Assembly (NCBI GenBank): GCA_026545765.1
Contig: CM048840.1
Span: 44,288,959 to 44,352,958 of the forward strand
DNA from: Plantago major
Lineage: Eukaryota; Streptophyta; Magnoliopsida; Lamiales; Plantaginaceae
DNA length: 64,000 bases
Direction of reading: 5' to 3'
A model generated the notes under the pieces. It saw nothing but the letters and a program-made list of their open reading frames with translations, ran no database searches and had not been told where the DNA came from. The position numbers and the translations under genes are program-made. This document shows positions 27,401 to 36,968 of the stretch, one piece after another (positions within the stretch are counted from its first letter, which is position 1; each line of letters opens with the position of its first letter).

Positions 27401-30292
27401 TTTCATACCACAAACCATATCATGTGAATAAAATTTGACACAAACTAACTCTATCGAGTGTTTCACAAAAAATCGTGTACTACCCCTTCGAAGTTTTATT
27501 CAAGACAAGAGGTCTCGAAATACGCTTTTAAATCGAGGTTCGATCAACCAAAATAGTTCAATATGTGCGAGAATAGGTTTCATACCACAAACCATATCAT
27601 GTGAATAAAATTTGACACAAACTAACTCTATCGAAAGTGTTTCACAAAAATCGGTACTACCCCTTCGAAGTTTTATTGAAGACAAGAGGTCTCGAAATAC
27701 GCTTTTAAATCGAGGTTCGATCAACCAAAATAGTTCAATATGTGCGAGAATAGGTTTCATACCACAAACCATATCATGTGAATAAAATTTGACACAAACT
27801 AACTCTATCGAAAGTGTTTCACAAAAATCGTGTACTACCCCCTTCGAGTTTTATCAAGACAAGAGGTCTCGAAATACGCTTTTAAATCGAGGTTCGATCA
27901 ACCAAAATAGTTCAATATGTGCGAGAATAGGTTTCATACCACAAACCATATCATGTGAATAAAATTTGACACAAACTAACTCTATCGAAAGTGTTTCACA
28001 AAAATCGGTACTACCCCTTCGAAGTTTTATTGAAGACAAGAGGTCTCGAAATACGCTTTTAAATCGAGGTTCGATCAACCAAAATAGTTCAATATGTGCG
28101 AGAATAGGTTTCATACCACAAACCATATCATGTGAATAAAATTTGACACAAACTAACTCTATCGAGTGTTTCACAAAAAATCGTACTACCCTTCGAAGTT
28201 TTATTCAAGACAAGAGGTCTCGAAATACGCTTTTAAATCGAGGTTCGATCAACCAAAATAGTTCAATATGTGCGAGAATAGGTTTCATACCACAAACCAT
28301 ATCATGTGAATAAAATTTGACACAAACTAACTCTATCGAGTGTTTCACAAAAATCGTACTACCCCTTCGAGTTTTATTGAAGACAAGAGGTCTCGAAATA
28401 CGCTTTTAAATCGAGGTTCGATCAACCAAAATAGTTCAATATGTGCGAGAATAGGTTTCATACCACAAACCATATCATGTGAATAAAATTTGACACAAAC
28501 TAACTCTATCGAGTGTTTCACAAAAATCGGTACTACCCCTTCGAAGTTTTATCAAGACAAGAGGTCTCGAAATACGCTTTTAAATCGAGGTTCGATCAAC
28601 CAAAATAGTTCAATATGTGCGAGAATAGGTTTCATACCACAAACCATATCATGTGAATAAAATTTGACACAAACTAACTCTATCGAGTGTTTCACAAAAA
28701 ATCGGTACTACCCCTTCGAAGTTTTATTGAAGACAAGAGGTCTCGAAATACGCTTTTAAATCGAGGTTCGATCAACCAAAATAGTTCAATATGTGCGAGA
28801 ATAGGTTTCATACCACAAACCATATCATGTGAATAAAATTTGACACAAACTAACTCTATCGAGTGTTTCACAAAAAATCGTGTACTACCCCTTCGAAGTT
28901 TTATCAAGACAAGAGGTCTCGAAATACGCTTTTAAATCGAGGTTCGATCAACCAAAATAGTTCAATATGTGTAGAATAGGTTTCATACCACAAACCATAT
29001 CATGTGAATAAAATTTGACACAAACTAACTCTATCGAGTGTTTCACAAAAAATCGGTACTACCCCTTTCGAAGTTTTATCAAGACAAGAGGTCTCGAAAT
29101 ACGCTTTTAAATCGAGGTTCGATCAACCAAAATAGTTCAATATGTGCGAGAATAGGTTTCATACCACAAACCATATCATGTGAATAAAATTTGACACAAA
29201 CTAACTCTATCGAAAGTGTTTCACAAAAATCGTGTACTACCCCTTCGAAGTTTTATTGAAGACAAGAGGTCTCGAAATACGCTTTTAAATCGAGGTTCGA
29301 TCAACCAAAATAGTTCAATATGTGCGAGAATAGGTTTCATACCACAAACCATATCATGTGAATAAAATTTGACACAAACTAACTCTATCGAGTGTTTCAC
29401 AAAAATCGGTACTACCCCTTTCGAAGTTTTATCAAGACAAGAGGTCTCGAAATACGCTTTTAAATCGAGGTTCGATCAACCAAAATAGTTCAATATGTGC
29501 GAGAATAGGTTTCATACCACAAACCATATCATGTGAATAAAATTTGACACAAACTAACTCTATCGAGTGTTTCACAAAAAATCGTACTACCCCTTCGAAG
29601 TTTTATCAAGACAAGAGGTCTCGAAATACGCTTTTAAATCGAGGTTCGATCAACCAAAATAGTTCAATATGTGCGAGAATAGGTTTCATACCACAAACCA
29701 TATCATGTGAATAAAATTTGACACAAACTAACTCTATCGAAAGTGTTTCACAAAAATCGTACTACCCCTTCGAAGTTTTATCAAGACAAGAGGTCTCGAA
29801 ATACGCTTTTAAATCGAGGTTCGATCAACCAAAATAGTTCAATATGCGTAGAATAGGTTTCATACCACAAACCATATCATGTGAATAAAATTTGACACAA
29901 ACTAACTCTATCGAGTGTTTCACAAAAATCGTACTACCCCTTTCGAAGTTTTATCAAGACAAGAGGTCTCGAAATACGCTTTTAAATCGAGGTTCGATCA
30001 ACCAAAATAGTTCAATATGTGCGAGAATAGGTTTCATACCACAAACCATATCATGTGAATAAAATTTGACACAAACTAACTCTATCGAGTGTTTCACAAA
30101 AATCGGTACTACCCCTTCGAAGTTTTATTGAAGACAAGAGGTCTCGAAATACGCTTTTAAATCGAGGTTCGATCAACCAAAATAGTTCAATATGTGCGAG
30201 AATAGGTTTCATACCACAAACCATATCATGTGAATAAAATTTGACACAAACTAACTCTATCGAAAGTGTTTCACAAAAATCGTACTACCCCT

Positions 30293-32222
30293 TCAATTTT
30301 ATTCAAACCAAAAATATCAATATGTCAATAGATATATTTAAAAACCATATCATGTGAAAAATTATAACACTATCGAGGTGTTTTCATCCCCTATTTTCTT
30401 CATTTTCAATATTTTAAAACCAATAAAATCTATAATTACAAACCTATGAATAATTTTTACAACCACATAGTTTTTTACACAAATATTGTCTACTTTTTTA
30501 ACCTTTTCAATCAAAAATCTAAATAGTTTTCACAAAAATGTCATATTCGATATACCAAGAGATTTCAAAATAATATTTAAATTCTGACAACCATATTTTG
30601 TGAATAAAATTTTAACTCATAAACTAAACATAAACTTTCACGTTTTCTCGAAATTTCAAATAGAACTAATTCGAGTTTGATCAACAAAAATAGTTCAATA
30701 ATATGGTTTTACCAACAAAAATATTTTACAAATAAATTTGCACAAAACTCCCTTCGAGTTTGAAGAACAAGATCTCAAAAATAGTTTTAAATGAGGTTCT
30801 CAAAAATAATCAATATCGAGTTTATCCACTAACTTTGATTTTCATACCATTTTAATATAAATTTTTTACAAAAGTGTTTTCATTACATATCAAAAAAAAA
30901 ATTGTAACTATTTTCAATTTTAAAAGATGTAGACATCGTTTTCGATGTTAAATTGAAGACTAGAATTGTTTCATCAATATCAAACAATATTGAAGAAATT
31001 TTCAACTTCCTTCGACATAATTAAATAGTTTTCAAACCATCCAAATTTTGATCACAAACTAATGTTTGAAAATTGTTCAATATGTGAATTTCAACCCATA
31101 GTATGATTTTTTCATAATAATCAAACCAAAAGTGTTTCAAAAATCCAAAATAGTTCCGGTTTTATACACAACCATGTTCATAATAAAAATGTTTGATAAA
31201 AAACAATATAAACACAAAACTTTATTATCGAAGAGGTTTCACAAAATGTGTCTAAAATTGAGTTTAACTAACAAAACCAATCATCTCAAGAATTTCATAT
31301 GAAATAGTGTTTCATCACAAAAATATCAAATTCAATAAATTTTCAACCTCGTTTAATACAATAAATTTCCTTGATGATACCAAATCAAAAACAAGGTTCA
31401 TAACTTTTAACAAGTCATATGTCACAATATTTAATATATTGATAATTTCAACAAACTCATGTCAACAAATGCACTAATATCAAAGTTTCACAAATTTCAT
31501 TCAGTTTTATAAAGGTTCATACCCATATAGTTGAATAATTTGATTACATAAATCTCTGTATACAAAAATTGTTTCAAAATCAAAACAAGAGGTCACAAAA
31601 AAATATTGGTTTCTCCAAGACAAAAAGATCATAAAATAAAGAGTTTCAACAAAAAGTAATAGTGATAATATTATACCCTTTTTTGAAAAGACAAATAATC
31701 CACAAAAATCTACATAAATTTTTTCAAACACATGGTCTGAAAAAATTTATGATTTCATTCATCCATAGTTCATGAATAATAGTTTTATCACCACTATTCA
31801 TATGTTGATCAAAAATGTAATACAGATTCAAGTCATAATCAAAAATACACCTCTAACAAATCAACAAACTAAGAAAATTTCAATAACTAACAAAAATGTC
31901 CAATTTAATTTAACACCCATGATCAAAATGAAAAATCGATAGTTCAATACGATTCTCGATGTACTATCAAAATCGTGAAATAAAATTTTATAAAAAGGTC
32001 AAACAAAAATTATTTGAGCAAATGGTCAAAAACATGAGAATATTAAAACTAATCTTATCAATCAAAAAAACGAAGTGGTTATCAACCAAACATTACTTAA
32101 TATGGAGGTTTCGATCAAAAAATATCAATATGACACAAAAGTTTTCAACTTTTACACAAAAATATTTATAAAATGGTTCCATCAATAGTTTTCAAAAGGT
32201 TTGAGAAACAAAAAAAAATCAA
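30293..32222. repeat. Decayed, AT-rich satellite-derived border zone
   Basis: The clean array stops after ACTACCCCTTC near 30292. What follows is AT-rich and lacks a regular period, but fragments of the monomer recur: CGAGTTTGATCAAC plus AAAATAGTTCAATA near 30672-30704, TTCAATATGTG near 31074-31086, CATATCATGTGAA near 30345, and GAGGTTTCGATCAA near 32104. These traces run almost to the transposon junction. No gene is supported; the open frames at 31507-31731 (minus) and 31959-32171 (plus) are low-complexity and look accidental. Interpretation: old, unhomogenised monomers at the array edge. Confidence 0.85.
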
Positions 32223-32228
32223 GGTATA

Positions 32229-32233
32229 ATCCA
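32229..32233. repeat. Target site duplication of gypsy element 1, left copy (ATCCA)
   Basis: ATCCA sits directly before the LTR terminus TGTTGAGG at 32234 and is repeated directly after the other LTR at 45901-45905. Five-base duplications are usual for Ty3/gypsy integration, so this marks element 1 as one integration event with both original flanks still present. Confidence 0.88.
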
Positions 32234-33136
32234 TGTTGAGGTGTAACTCCCAACTACTTAGATTTATTTAACTCTTCTAATGGGTACCAAGATGAGGGGC
32301 CTTGCTAGATGATCGCCACATGTAAGAACCAAAGGATCAACTACTCCTAAGGACCGCACACTGAGTGGAGTTAGTGCCTGCCCATAAGTGTCAAACCGGA
32401 TGAGACTTTACTTCGAGAGGACCGAGGATCAACTCAGATAATGCTCGTGATGTGACTAGCGGGATGACTTGTTCAAGTAAAGTGACTTACTTGTCGATGT
32501 GTGCCTTATTTATAAAGCTATCATCAAAATGGAAGGCCTCATAGGATCATACCATGTACGGTTAGGATTGAGCCACCAATGCTAAGATGAGCTACCATAG
32601 CCCAATAATGAAACTTTAGCCCATGCCATCTGGGCTTTAGGTAGTTTGGTCATTATTGGGAGTGTTCCGAGGATGTGACAGAAGTCACCGAGATCCTGTG
32701 TTCGAGAGGTCGGGTCCGGATGTCTGATCCTGACAGATTCTCGCTGTCAAACCGAGGAAGTTCTCCGCCTGGCCCAACTCTTCCGATCTTGAGCTCCTGG
32801 TTCGGACATCTCACTCTTTTGTGCCCACTGCTTGGTAGCTTTATGAGATGGTCATGCCGGATCCGAATCGACATCCAGACGGAAGTCCTCGGGTCGAGAG
32901 GGTGCCGACTTAGCACCAGCTCCTTTCCTGTGGAGGCTCTGACTAGTGGGTCGGACCTATGGTTCCGGGGCCTCGTAAGTCCAAACTTTGTCCTTTCTTT
33001 CGTGGTGGTCGGACCATAGATTGTCTCGCCTTGATCGACCATCGCCCTGACCTAAGTGCCTCGGATCCTTCGATGAATTAGACGCCAGATTCGCTCCTAG
33101 GTCCTTTATGACGGATTGACATATTTCAGATCAACA
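32234..33136 (-). repeat. 3' LTR of gypsy element 1 (LTR1)
   Basis: Plus-strand TGTTGAGGTGTAACTCCC at the left end and TCAACA at the right end, 903 bp. It matches 45005-45900 in long perfect tracts interrupted by scrambled, GC-rich patches. A minus-strand TATAAATA (plus TATTTATA, 32507-32514) is the likely LTR promoter. The overlapping open frames at 32653-33042 and 32675-33019 are chance frames in the GC-rich part, not genes. Confidence 0.92.
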
Positions 33137-33151
33137 TATGTCCCCTAGTTT
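33137..33151 (-). promoter_or_regulatory. Polypurine tract of element 1
   Basis: On the minus strand AACTAGGGGACATA runs directly into the LTR start TGTTGAT. The same tract with one more G precedes the 3' LTR of element 2 at 57101-57115, which fixes the reading direction of both elements. Confidence 0.8.
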
Positions 33152-33760
33152 CAAGTATCTTAGTAGAAGATAGTTTTGGAACCATTGGTTTGGGAAGTCG
33201 CTTTGAGGAAAAGAACCGCTTTTCACCAACTGCTTGATCTCGCTGAAAAAGGTGTACGCCAGATTGCAGGCCATTGACTTAGTCTCTCTCTCTTTTTTTT
33301 CTTTTCTAAAACATAGTCGCCATCCGAGGGACTAGGTCCAAGGCAACGAAGGAAGAAAAGAGAAAAAGGGTATTTGTAATGGAGACTAAGTTTAGGTCGA
33401 ACATCGGTAGTGTACCTTGATGAGCTACTTGCATGACCGACAAAGTGTCCCGTCCAACCAAATCCTAAATGGGTTGTGGGAGGTCCGGCGGTAATCGCCG
33501 AGTATACGAGGTTCCTCGTGGACAAATTATATCGATCGCAAGCCGCTAGACGCCCGAGAAGATGAGATATTCGAGCTTCCTTTCGTGTTGTCTCTCAGCC
33601 TGAGAGAGGGAGAGTTGTTGTATTCATCTATACAAGAGGTAAATTTTTCACCCATTCGCCATTTCACTTCGTATAATTGTACTATACCGCTGGATGGTTT
33701 TTGATCGACGGTGGAGATTAAATCCAAGAATCGCGATATTGAGTTCCCAATATGGGCCTC
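33152..33760. other. Element 1 spacer between aORF promoter and 3' LTR
   Basis: No gene seen. The stretch shares blocks with 56478-57100 of element 2, such as the AGACTAAGTCAATGGCC-type block and the segment around CCAATAGTTCCACAAC. It has a CT/T-rich tract near 33283-33312. It would be upstream sequence for the aORF and the last part of the genomic RNA for the element itself. Confidence 0.7.
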
Positions 33761-34160
33761 TATAAATAAAGGGGTCAGCTGCTCATTTTCACCATTTAGA
33801 GAGAGAATGTTTGCATTCGGTACATCCGGCAATTCACTAATCCAAGCGATCGACGAGCGTTCAAGCGTGATCCCGCAAGAGTCAAGTCATTTCGTTTAAT
33901 CATCCGAGTCCAAGTAAGTTTACGCCTTGTCTTAAATTATTCTCGTGGTCTTTCCTCTCAAGTTACTCGGATGTATGCTTATAATGCGTATAGTTGATAA
34001 CCAATACGCATTTGATGTCGACTAACACCGGTAAGTGTAGTATCGATCAACTAATCACCACGGTAAGTCGCTAGTTTCGCTTCGAGTCGCCACTTAATAT
34101 ACATAAACGACTTCTGACCGCCATCTTAAAGCTTTACGATATTGCTTTCGCTTCCCCTAG
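33761..34160 (+). promoter_or_regulatory. Antisense promoter and leader intron of the element 1 aORF
   Basis: TATAAATA at 33761-33768 lies antisense to element 1. About 150 bp downstream is a splice-donor-like GTAAGT (33914-33919), and a pyrimidine-rich acceptor TTCGCTTCCCCTAG ends at 34160, immediately before ATGTCCGAGAG. Element 2 has the same layout in mirror orientation (TATAAATA 56477-56470, GTAAGT 56309-56304, CCCTAGG then ATG at 56037). Conservation of TATA box, donor, acceptor and ATG in both copies is seen directly; actual transcription and splicing are inferred. Confidence 0.65.
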
Positions 34161-36968
34161 ATGTCCGAGAGTGATAGCCAAAATCGATCCGAGGTCGAGG
34201 GATATGACCGAGGCGATATCCTTGCTCGATAGCTCCGAGGAGATTGAGATCATGGATGATGACGGCATCGAGGTGGAGCAAGCGCCCATCCGAAGTCGGG
34301 AAGAGCCCGAGGTAAGTTCCTTACTCGTTATTGTTCCAGATTCTCGTCCTCCGAGGCGTCCGGATTACTCATGAGTGTCGCATGCGGTGCTATCAGAAGG
34401 CTCAAGAGACAAGCTCGCGAAGTTATAGGAACTCGCCTGGGTCGAGCCGGCCAGAATCCGAACTTCCTAGAGATCCAACTTTAATTCGCACCCTAGGTTA
34501 TAACTTTAGGAGTAATCCTAATCGAGTCCTGCTTGCTCCGGATCCGCAGCGCCAACCATCGAGGAAGTGCATGATACTGAAGCACCTCCCAATTTGAGCA
34601 TCTTCAAGAGGGTGAGGAGGATCGTGCAAGTCGCCGCGCTTATCTTGGATCACAGAAGGCCCTCATCCGGTGAAGATGAGGCGTAAGAAGGTGCAAAAGG
34701 GCGAAGATTCCGTTCCAGGAGGAAGAAGGTGCAGCCATCCGCCAATGTGCTCCGTGGAAGCTTCGGCAAGCGGGCCGAATGTGGTGAGGAAGAGCGTCCT
34801 GAGAGGCTAAGGAGGGTGAGGACGCTTCAAGTGAAGTTCCCTGGCCGAGAGACCAAGTCACTCACCCCGATCTAGAGGGCGTAGTTGAATGAAGATGGTA
34901 TCACTACTTGTGCCTCAACCATCCGAGCCGATGAAGTAGATGAGCTCCGAGAAGATATGAGATCCTGATTGTGTGGAGATTCTTATCCCACGAATCTCAT
35001 GCTTTATAATCCGCCTCCGGCCATATGTCGGTTCATGAGATAAGTCTCCATTACGGTGGCTACCGCCAAAGATCATCCGAAGTTTCGAGATTTTGAACAA
35101 GCACGGGTTCGAGTCCGCACTTATCATCCTCAACTCCCTGAAATTTGATGTGCTTTGAGTGCTATAAATATAAAGGCATCCCGCCACCTTCGATAATTTC
35201 CGTAAATTATTCAACATTAGCAGTAATAGGAACACCGGTTCTATACGCTTGTATGTCGCCAGCGCATACATTTTTGTCGATCCTCGTCCTCGCTGGGAAT
35301 CCAATGGTTCAAGAGGTACATTTTTTCCGTCCGCTCAAGCCCCAATCCGGGCGGAGAGGCCCACGTGGCATTTCGAGAGGAAAATTTTCTGAGGCAAACT
35401 GCCGGATTGGAAGCCACCGGCACGGAACATCCCCTTGTGGATGCAAGCGTTCAACCGGAGTCAAGAGCCGGAGACGTACTTTTTCCGAGGTCTCGATATG
35501 TCACCGCTTTTCTTGGCCGGGCTTGTCCGAGCTGTTTTGTGACAACATGGAGGATTTGAGCAAGTGGTTTCTCTCACCGTCCGTTGGTTGTCCGAGTCGG
35601 GTTGTCTGCTTGTCGACTATATGACTACTATTTGTAGATTCTTTGTAACTTATCGTGATTCGATGTGCGCTCGTTCGAGTATACATGTCGACTATGCGGA
35701 GTTGAAGGCCAAAGAAACGCCAAGAACGGAAGGAGTCAGCGAGGGTTCTCGACCTGCATTATTAAGACGCCCACCGCATCTCTGGCGAACGAGCCAAGAA
35801 TGCTGCCGTGTTCCGAGTGGAGGAGTCTCGAGGGTCAGCTGGGTGAAGAGGCCCAGATTATCCCTACCCTGCATATGGTAAGGTGGTCGAACTAAGGGCT
35901 CAAGAAGCCTCCAGATCCAGGTCCCGAGATCCTCCCAGAAGCGGATCGAGCGCCGCCCCAAAAAGCGCCCTCCAAGGTCCGAATCCTCCCGCCAAGAAGG
36001 GTAAGGAAAGGTGGGCGAGGCTCCCAGCCGATTCGATGCGGAAGTTGCTCGTTGGTTGCCGCCTGAGCCGAGCGGATTTCGAGTTAATCGCCGCCAGCCG
36101 CAAAGTGAGTTTTAAGTTTTCCGCTGGTGTTATATCTTCGTGGTCCCGGAGGTATCTAACACTTCCGGCGTTTCGCTTTTGTTTTCATTTTGCCGTCAAG
36201 AAGCATGCTCCTTGGCCGCCGTAGGGCTACCCTAGAAGAAGATTTAGCTAAGGCCGAGGCTGTCTGGCGATTGAAGGCCCCGTTGTACAAAGACTTCGAG
36301 CGCTCAAGAAGGCCATAGTCGCTAAATAAGAGGCCGAGTGGAGACGCCAAGATGAAAAGTGCCATTCATCTTTGGAGGCTGATTGAAAGTGCACCAAGAT
36401 AGTTTGGACGATTTCGTGGCCGCCTGACTTTCAAGGATAAGATGTCAAGGAGCTGGGAGTCCCATAAGGGCAGCCCAAGATTTCTCGATTCGACTCCTAC
36501 AAGTTTTTGCTCGAGTCCAAGTATGATGAGGCCCAAGATGGGTTTGATGCACCGTGGAGCAAAGGAGGAAGGGTTGATACCGGATGATCAGAACTTGGAG
36601 GCTAAGGATATCCGCTTTAAAATGGAGATGGCCTTGACTTCGCCCCGAGGGTGTTTTGACGAAGATCCGCCAAATGTGAATTTTGAGTCGGGTTTGCGAT
36701 GCAGTCGAGGGCAAGAAGTACAACCACGGCGTCCCAGATTCCCATCTTTCGTCCTCGTGTGCTCATGTCTAGTTTTGCTCTTTCGAGGACCACTGAGCAC
36801 AACCGAGACCGGCCGACTTTGCCCGGCCCGCCCAAGGCTTTGATCGTGACCTCGACCGATGGAGGAGTGTCCGCCTTCCGAAAGAGGTCGAGGCTCGAGA
36901 GCACGGAGGATAGCCAACAAGAAGGTCAAGCACCGGAGAAGGATACGGGCCCTCTCGCCTCAACCTAG
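34161..36968 (+). pseudogene. aORF of element 1, Transposase_28-like antisense gene, decayed
   Basis: The start ATGTCCGAGAGTGATAGCCA encodes MSESDSQNRS, matching the element 2 copy (MSESDRQNRS). An acidic stretch follows (SLLDSSEEIEIMDDDG, REEPEVSS), then a segment matching GYNFRSNPNRVL near 34500, then the conserved domain around 34930-35640 with CYKYKGIP near 35155-35180, and a tail ending ...GPLAST at the stop at 36966-36968. Frameshifts break it into many frames, so no long product remains. The family is the plant 'putative gypsy type transposon' domain (PF04195), known as an extra, often antisense, gene in Tat-branch elements. Its function is unknown. Frames on the other strand here (for example 36769-37356) are shadows. 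Confidence 0.72.

Larger units (their letters stand above)
1..30292. repeat. Tandem satellite array, 177-178 bp monomer, about 170 units
   Basis: Units begin at TCGAAATACGC; the first four start at 1, 178, 356 and 531, so spacing is 175-178 bp. The window opens inside the array. All units point the same way. Unit positions about 4-118 are almost invariant through 30 kb. Variation is confined to about positions 119-166 and the first bases of the unit: GAAAGTG or GAGTG, the A-run after CAC, CGTGTAC/CGGTAC/CGTGGTAC/CGTAC, the C and T counts before TTCGAAG or TTCGAG, TCAAG/TTGAAG/TTCAAG, and CTCGAAAT or CTCGGAAAT. Each unit has five TCGA sites, including the palindrome CTTCGAAG. The period is nucleosome-sized and typical of plant centromeric satellites (established knowledge); centromere function is inference. 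No CENP-B-box-like motif was seen. Because 177 is 3 x 59, minus-strand frames stay open through some units; I do not regard these as genes. Confidence 0.98.

Noticed and set aside
1..30292. Possible CRISPR array
   Set aside because: No short repeat-spacer structure; whole 177-bp units are repeated without unique spacers, in a plant genome.
1..30292. CENP-B box in the satellite
   Set aside because: The TTCG near CTTCGAAG is not followed by the CGGG half of the motif.
1..30292. Origin of the 177-bp satellite from the LTR or 3' region of the neighbouring gypsy elements
   Set aside because: No shared block beyond a few bases was found by eye, so there is no support, though a formal search is needed to exclude it.
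31507..32171. Open frames of 74 (minus) and 70 (plus) codons in the AT-rich border
   Set aside because: Low-complexity translations in decayed satellite sequence, with no domain and no conservation.
32653..33042. Overlapping 129- and 114-codon frames on both strands
   Set aside because: They lie inside an LTR; the corresponding frames in LTR2 and LTR3 are not maintained.
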